This document shows positions 5,173 through 9,395 of a stretch of 9,395 nucleotides of DNA, in pieces. How positions within the stretch are numbered: the stretch's first letter is position 1; every line of letters begins with the position of its first letter. The stretch is from CAWVVV01 sp964629165 (lineage in GTDB: Bacteria; Verrucomicrobiota; Verrucomicrobiia; Opitutales; Oceanipulchritudinaceae): positions 1 to 9,395 of the forward strand of contig CAZVQJ010000118.1 of the NCBI GenBank assembly GCA_964629165.1, written 5' to 3'. The position numbers and the translations under genes were made by a program. The notes beneath the pieces are model-generated. The model saw only the letters and a list, made by a program, of their open reading frames with translations, searched no databases and had not been told where the DNA came from.

Positions 5173-6652
5173 TATCGTCTACCAGATCTTTTCCAGCCCG
5201 TTTGCGATCCTCGGAGCGGTCTTCTTTTTCGGGGCCTCCATCTTCGTCCATGAGCTCGGGCACTTTCTCGCTGCCCGCTGGCGCGGTCTGAAGATTGACC
5301 GCTTCTCGATCGGCATGGGGCCCCGGCTCTTCGGCTGGACGGACCGGCACGGGGTGGAATGGCGCATCTCTGCTCTGCCGATCGGCGGGTATGTTCTCCT
5401 CCCGCAACTCGCGGACATGAGGGGCGTCGAAGGTGCCACCCGCTTTTCTCAGGACGAGCTGACCGAACTCTCCTGGACCGACAAGGTGGTTGTGTCGGCC
5501 GCCGGCGCCGTTTTCAATGTGCTCTTTGCCCTCGCTCTGGGCTCCGTCCTCTGGGCGATCAAAATCGAAGAGAGTGCCTTCGACGGTGAGACGGTGATCG
5601 GGTTGGTGCAGGAAACGGTTTTGGCAGCCGACGGAGAACAGGTGCCATCGCCCGCCTCCCAAGCCGGTCTTCAACCGGGAGATCGGGTTCTCGTGGTCGA
5701 TGGGGAACCGGTCGAGGATTTCTCCGACGTGAGCCTCGCGATCCTTCTCGGGACCGGCGAATTCCCCGATGGCCGGCCCAGAACCGAAATGACGATCGAA
5801 CGAGACGGCGAACGGAAATCGGTGGAAATGAGCCCGGTCCTCGTCGATATCGAACAGCGCCGACTCGTCGGAATCGCCAGCGCGCAACCCATGCTCGTCG
5901 GCGACACCGCTCCTCATAGTCCGGCCAGGACCGCCGGGTTACGTGCTGGAGATATCATTCTTTCCGCCGATGGCACACCGTTCTACCGCTGGTCCGCTTT
6001 CGAAAATCACGTCGATGCCCGCCTCGGTGAAGCGATCGATCTGCGCATCCTGCGAGTGGGCGAGGAAATCCACCTGAGCGCCACACCGGTTGCCGCACAG
6101 ATCACCGAAGCGGGCGAAACCTCACCGGAACTCGGCATCATCTGGGATTATCCGACGCAATGGGTTCAGGTGAATCCGATCGAACAGGTGCGACGCGTCG
6201 TCGTCCTGACCTTCCGGACGATCTCAGCCCTCCTTGACCCGCGCACCAACATCGGCCTGCGGGCGATGTCCGGACCGGTCGGGATACTCTACACCCTGCG
6301 CGAGACCTTCGACTGGGGCATTCGCTCATTCCTCTGGCTGGTCATTTTCATCAATGTGAACCTCGCGATTGTGAATTTGCTGCCTCTCCCCATCCTCGAC
6401 GGCGGTCATATTGTCATCGCCACATGGAAAAAAGTCTTTGGCCGGCCCATTTCGGCACGCGCGATCGGAGCCGCACAGGGAGCGATGGTCGCCTTCCTGA
6501 TCGCAATGGTCTTCTACGTTTCCTTCTTTGATTTGATGCGGACGGGTCAACGTGCGGGTGACGAGTACGAAGCGCGGCAGCAGCAGCAGCGCTATCTCTC
6601 ACAACCCCTCTTTCCCGCCCCGCTGGATATCGAAGCAAACGAGCAAGAGTAG
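5165..6652 (+). CDS. rseP: RIP metalloprotease RseP (site-2 protease)
   Basis: RseP is an intramembrane zinc protease that cleaves transmembrane anti-sigma factors and remnant signal peptides. With the GTG at 5165 it has 495 residues. The first helix holds the zinc motif HELGH (29-33); GPRLFGW and ISALPIGGYV follow. Two PDZ domains lie at about 143-215 (AGLQPGDRVLVVDGEPV) and 232-310 (AGLRAGDIILSADGTPF). The third zinc ligand motif LLPLPILDGGH has its LDG at 411-413, and a final helix ends in a Gln-rich tail (QQQQRYL). GTG 5165 is preferred because it starts just before the first helix and overlaps the dxr stop by only 8 bases; ATG 5099 would add 22 residues and overlap dxr by 74 bases. No strong ribosome binding site supports either, so coupling to dxr is likely. 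It is one of the longer RseP proteins because of the two full PDZ domains. The dxr-rseP pair is a widespread arrangement. Confidence 0.96.
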   Translation: MLNIVYQIFSSPFAILGAVFFFGASIFVHELGHFLAARWRGLKIDRFSIGMGPRLFGWTDRHGVEWRISALPIGGYVLLPQLADMRGVEGATRFSQDELTELSWTDKVVVSAAGAVFNVLFALALGSVLWAIKIEESAFDGETVIGLVQETVLAADGEQVPSPASQAGLQPGDRVLVVDGEPVEDFSDVSLAILLGTGEFPDGRPRTEMTIERDGERKSVEMSPVLVDIEQRRLVGIASAQPMLVGDTAPHSPARTAGLRAGDIILSADGTPFYRWSAFENHVDARLGEAIDLRILRVGEEIHLSATPVAAQITEAGETSPELGIIWDYPTQWVQVNPIEQVRRVVVLTFRTISALLDPRTNIGLRAMSGPVGILYTLRETFDWGIRSFLWLVIFINVNLAIVNLLPLPILDGGHIVIATWKKVFGRPISARAIGAAQGAMVAFLIAMVFYVSFFDLMRTGQRAGDEYEARQQQQRYLSQPLFPAPLDIEANEQE

Positions 6653-6663
6653 CTGATTTTGTC

Positions 6664-8697
<2,034 letters not shown>

Positions 8698-8796
8698 CGG
8701 ACGCCCGATCGTGCACCTTGCAGCGCAACGGAAAGGTCCTCCGTGCGTTTCTTCGCCCCCCTTCCGAGTTCCGGCGTGTCCGTTGATTCCAGAAAA

Positions 8797-8816
8797 AGGG
8801 AGAGAGGCGTCTCCCT
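8797..8816 (-). terminator. Hairpin with T-run readable as a minus-strand intrinsic terminator
   Basis: AGGGAGA (8797-8803) and TCTCCCT (8810-8816) form a perfect 7-bp stem with a 6-base loop. Five adenines run up to and into the left arm at 8793-8797. Read on the minus strand this is a GC-containing stem followed directly by TTTT, the form of a Rho-independent terminator. On the plus strand there is no T-run, so ending of the ispG transcript here is less certain. No minus-strand gene to its right is known within the window. Confidence 0.4.
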
Positions 8817-8839
8817 GCCTTCCACGCTTGAATGGCACG

Positions 8840-8856
8840 AACTCTGCGGGAGTTCC
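8840..8856. repeat. Perfect 6-bp inverted repeat upstream of the glutaredoxin-like gene
   Basis: GAACTC (8840-8845) and GAGTTC (8851-8856) pair around the loop TGCGG. It sits 40 bases before the next gene and could be a leader hairpin or a regulator site; nothing decides between these. There is no T-run. Confidence 0.35.
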
Positions 8857-8896
8857 CGGGTCCACTACGGCTTCCTGCCCCCGACCCCGACAGAGC

Positions 8897-9166
8897 ATGA
8901 ATTTATCAATGCCAACCCTCTACCTGCCGTCCGATAGCGTGCGCGACGAACCCGCCGTGCGTTTCCTGCGGGATCACGGCATCAGTTACCTTGAGGAAAT
9001 CGCCCAGCCCGGCGTAAAAACCCGCGCGGGCGACGCCATCCCCGGAGCCACCCGGGAAGAGCAGTTGCCCGTCCTTCAGTGGGGCCACCATACGCTTGCG
9101 GATTTCACCCTCGATGATCTGAAAAAGTTTCTGCGCGAGCGTGGCGTCTCGTTTGAAGACAGCTGA
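8897..9166 (+). CDS. Small glutaredoxin/thioredoxin-fold protein lacking cysteines
   Basis: This 89-residue protein reads as a glutaredoxin-like fold. A first strand (PTLYLPSD, 6-13) is followed by a helix PAVRFLRDHGI (19-29), a second strand YLEEI, then LPVLQW (57-62) with the Pro58 expected as the cis-proline. GHHTLADF and a closing helix LDDLKKFLRERG (72-83) match the glutaredoxin ending. The CxxC or CxxS active site that should follow the first strand is replaced by SDSVRD, and there is no cysteine anywhere, so thiol-disulfide chemistry is unlikely. It may be a structural or binding relative. ATG 8897 is chosen over the in-frame ATG 8909 because a weak AGAG precedes it; upstream extension to 8711 runs into low-complexity non-coding text. 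It lies 199 bp after ispG and 60 bp before rph. The function is unknown. Confidence 0.65.
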   Translation: MNLSMPTLYLPSDSVRDEPAVRFLRDHGISYLEEIAQPGVKTRAGDAIPGATREEQLPVLQWGHHTLADFTLDDLKKFLRERGVSFEDS

Positions 9167-9226
9167 AGCGGAGCGGCGGGAGGAAGCTTGCCAACCGCTT
9201 TCCCCAAAGGCCACTCTACCGCTATT

Positions 9227-9395
9227 ATGTCGGCCGCTTCTGAACCCGTGCGCCTTGACGGGCGCGCTTGTAGTGATCTCCGCTTCACCACGATTGAACC
9301 CGGCATCGCTCCCCACGCAAGCGGCTCGGTTCTCATCCGGTGCGGGGCCACCCAGGTCATTTGTGCAGCGACCCTGGAAGCACGCGTCCCCCGCT
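9227..9395 (+). CDS. rph: Ribonuclease PH, N-terminal part (cut by window edge)
   Basis: RNase PH is a phosphate-dependent 3'-to-5' exoribonuclease that trims tRNA 3' ends, working as a hexameric ring. Only 56 codons are visible. They read RLDGRACSDLRFTTIEPGIAPHASGSVLIRCGATQVICAATLEARVPR, matching the family start: RxDGR with its conserved Arg, the LR pair, GSVLI, a GxTxVICxA strand and the (V)P end. ATG 9227 gives seven residues before the RLDGR motif, close to the usual length; GTG 9248 directly before it is less likely. An AAAGG at about 9206-9210 is rather far upstream for a ribosome binding site. The gene probably belongs to a separate unit from the isoprenoid block. Confidence 0.9.
   Translation, partial: MSAASEPVRLDGRACSDLRFTTIEPGIAPHASGSVLIRCGATQVICAATLEARVPR

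Noticed and set aside
8743..8937. A possible 64-residue protein starting at a GTG after an AAAGG
   Set aside because: The ribosome binding site spacing is good, but the sequence is Ser/Pro-rich without recognisable structure, spans two hairpins and overlaps the start of the glutaredoxin-like gene.

Overview
The window looks like chromosomal DNA from a GC-rich Gram-negative bacterium, most likely of the Verrucomicrobiota (Opitutae-like). The pointers are the co-directional run uppS-cdsA-dxr-rseP-ispG, a long three-domain IspG with an inserted middle domain, and a CdsA whose signature departs from the proteobacterial form. The taxonomic call is inference from protein character and gene order; no search was possible.

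Left part (1-1110): an accessory cassette. On the minus strand, a small two-helix membrane protein of the YgaP-like/DUF2892 type (432-671) is followed 7 bp later by the first 141 codons of a TolC-family outer membrane efflux protein (424 to beyond base 1). Divergent from them is an ArsR-family repressor (775-1110). It carries the two cysteines (C40, C107) at the positions known from BigR/SqrR/YgaV, the reactive-sulfur-sensing ArsR regulators. The short AT-rich spacer between them holds a perfect palindrome overlapping a candidate -35 box. Together these suggest a sulfide- or persulfide-responsive efflux/detoxification unit that continues off the left edge.

Middle (1111-2427): a gene-poor stretch (1111-1467) with a cluster of GC-rich palindromes resembling REP elements; then, on the minus strand, a 233-residue secreted protein that looks like the start of a TonB-dependent receptor barrel without a proper plug or end (1468-2169); then a 258-bp divergent spacer before uppS.

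Right part (2428-9395): an envelope and isoprenoid block on the plus strand. dxr and ispG are two steps of the MEP pathway. uppS uses the resulting isoprenyl diphosphates to make the C55 lipid carrier. cdsA makes CDP-diacylglycerol for phospholipids. rseP is the site-2 intramembrane protease. The first four genes overlap or lie within 10 bp and ispG follows after 11 bp, so one transcript is likely. After a 199-bp spacer with hairpins comes a small cysteine-free glutaredoxin-fold protein, then the start of rph (RNase PH), cut by the right edge. No RNA genes, insertion sequences or CRISPR arrays were seen.
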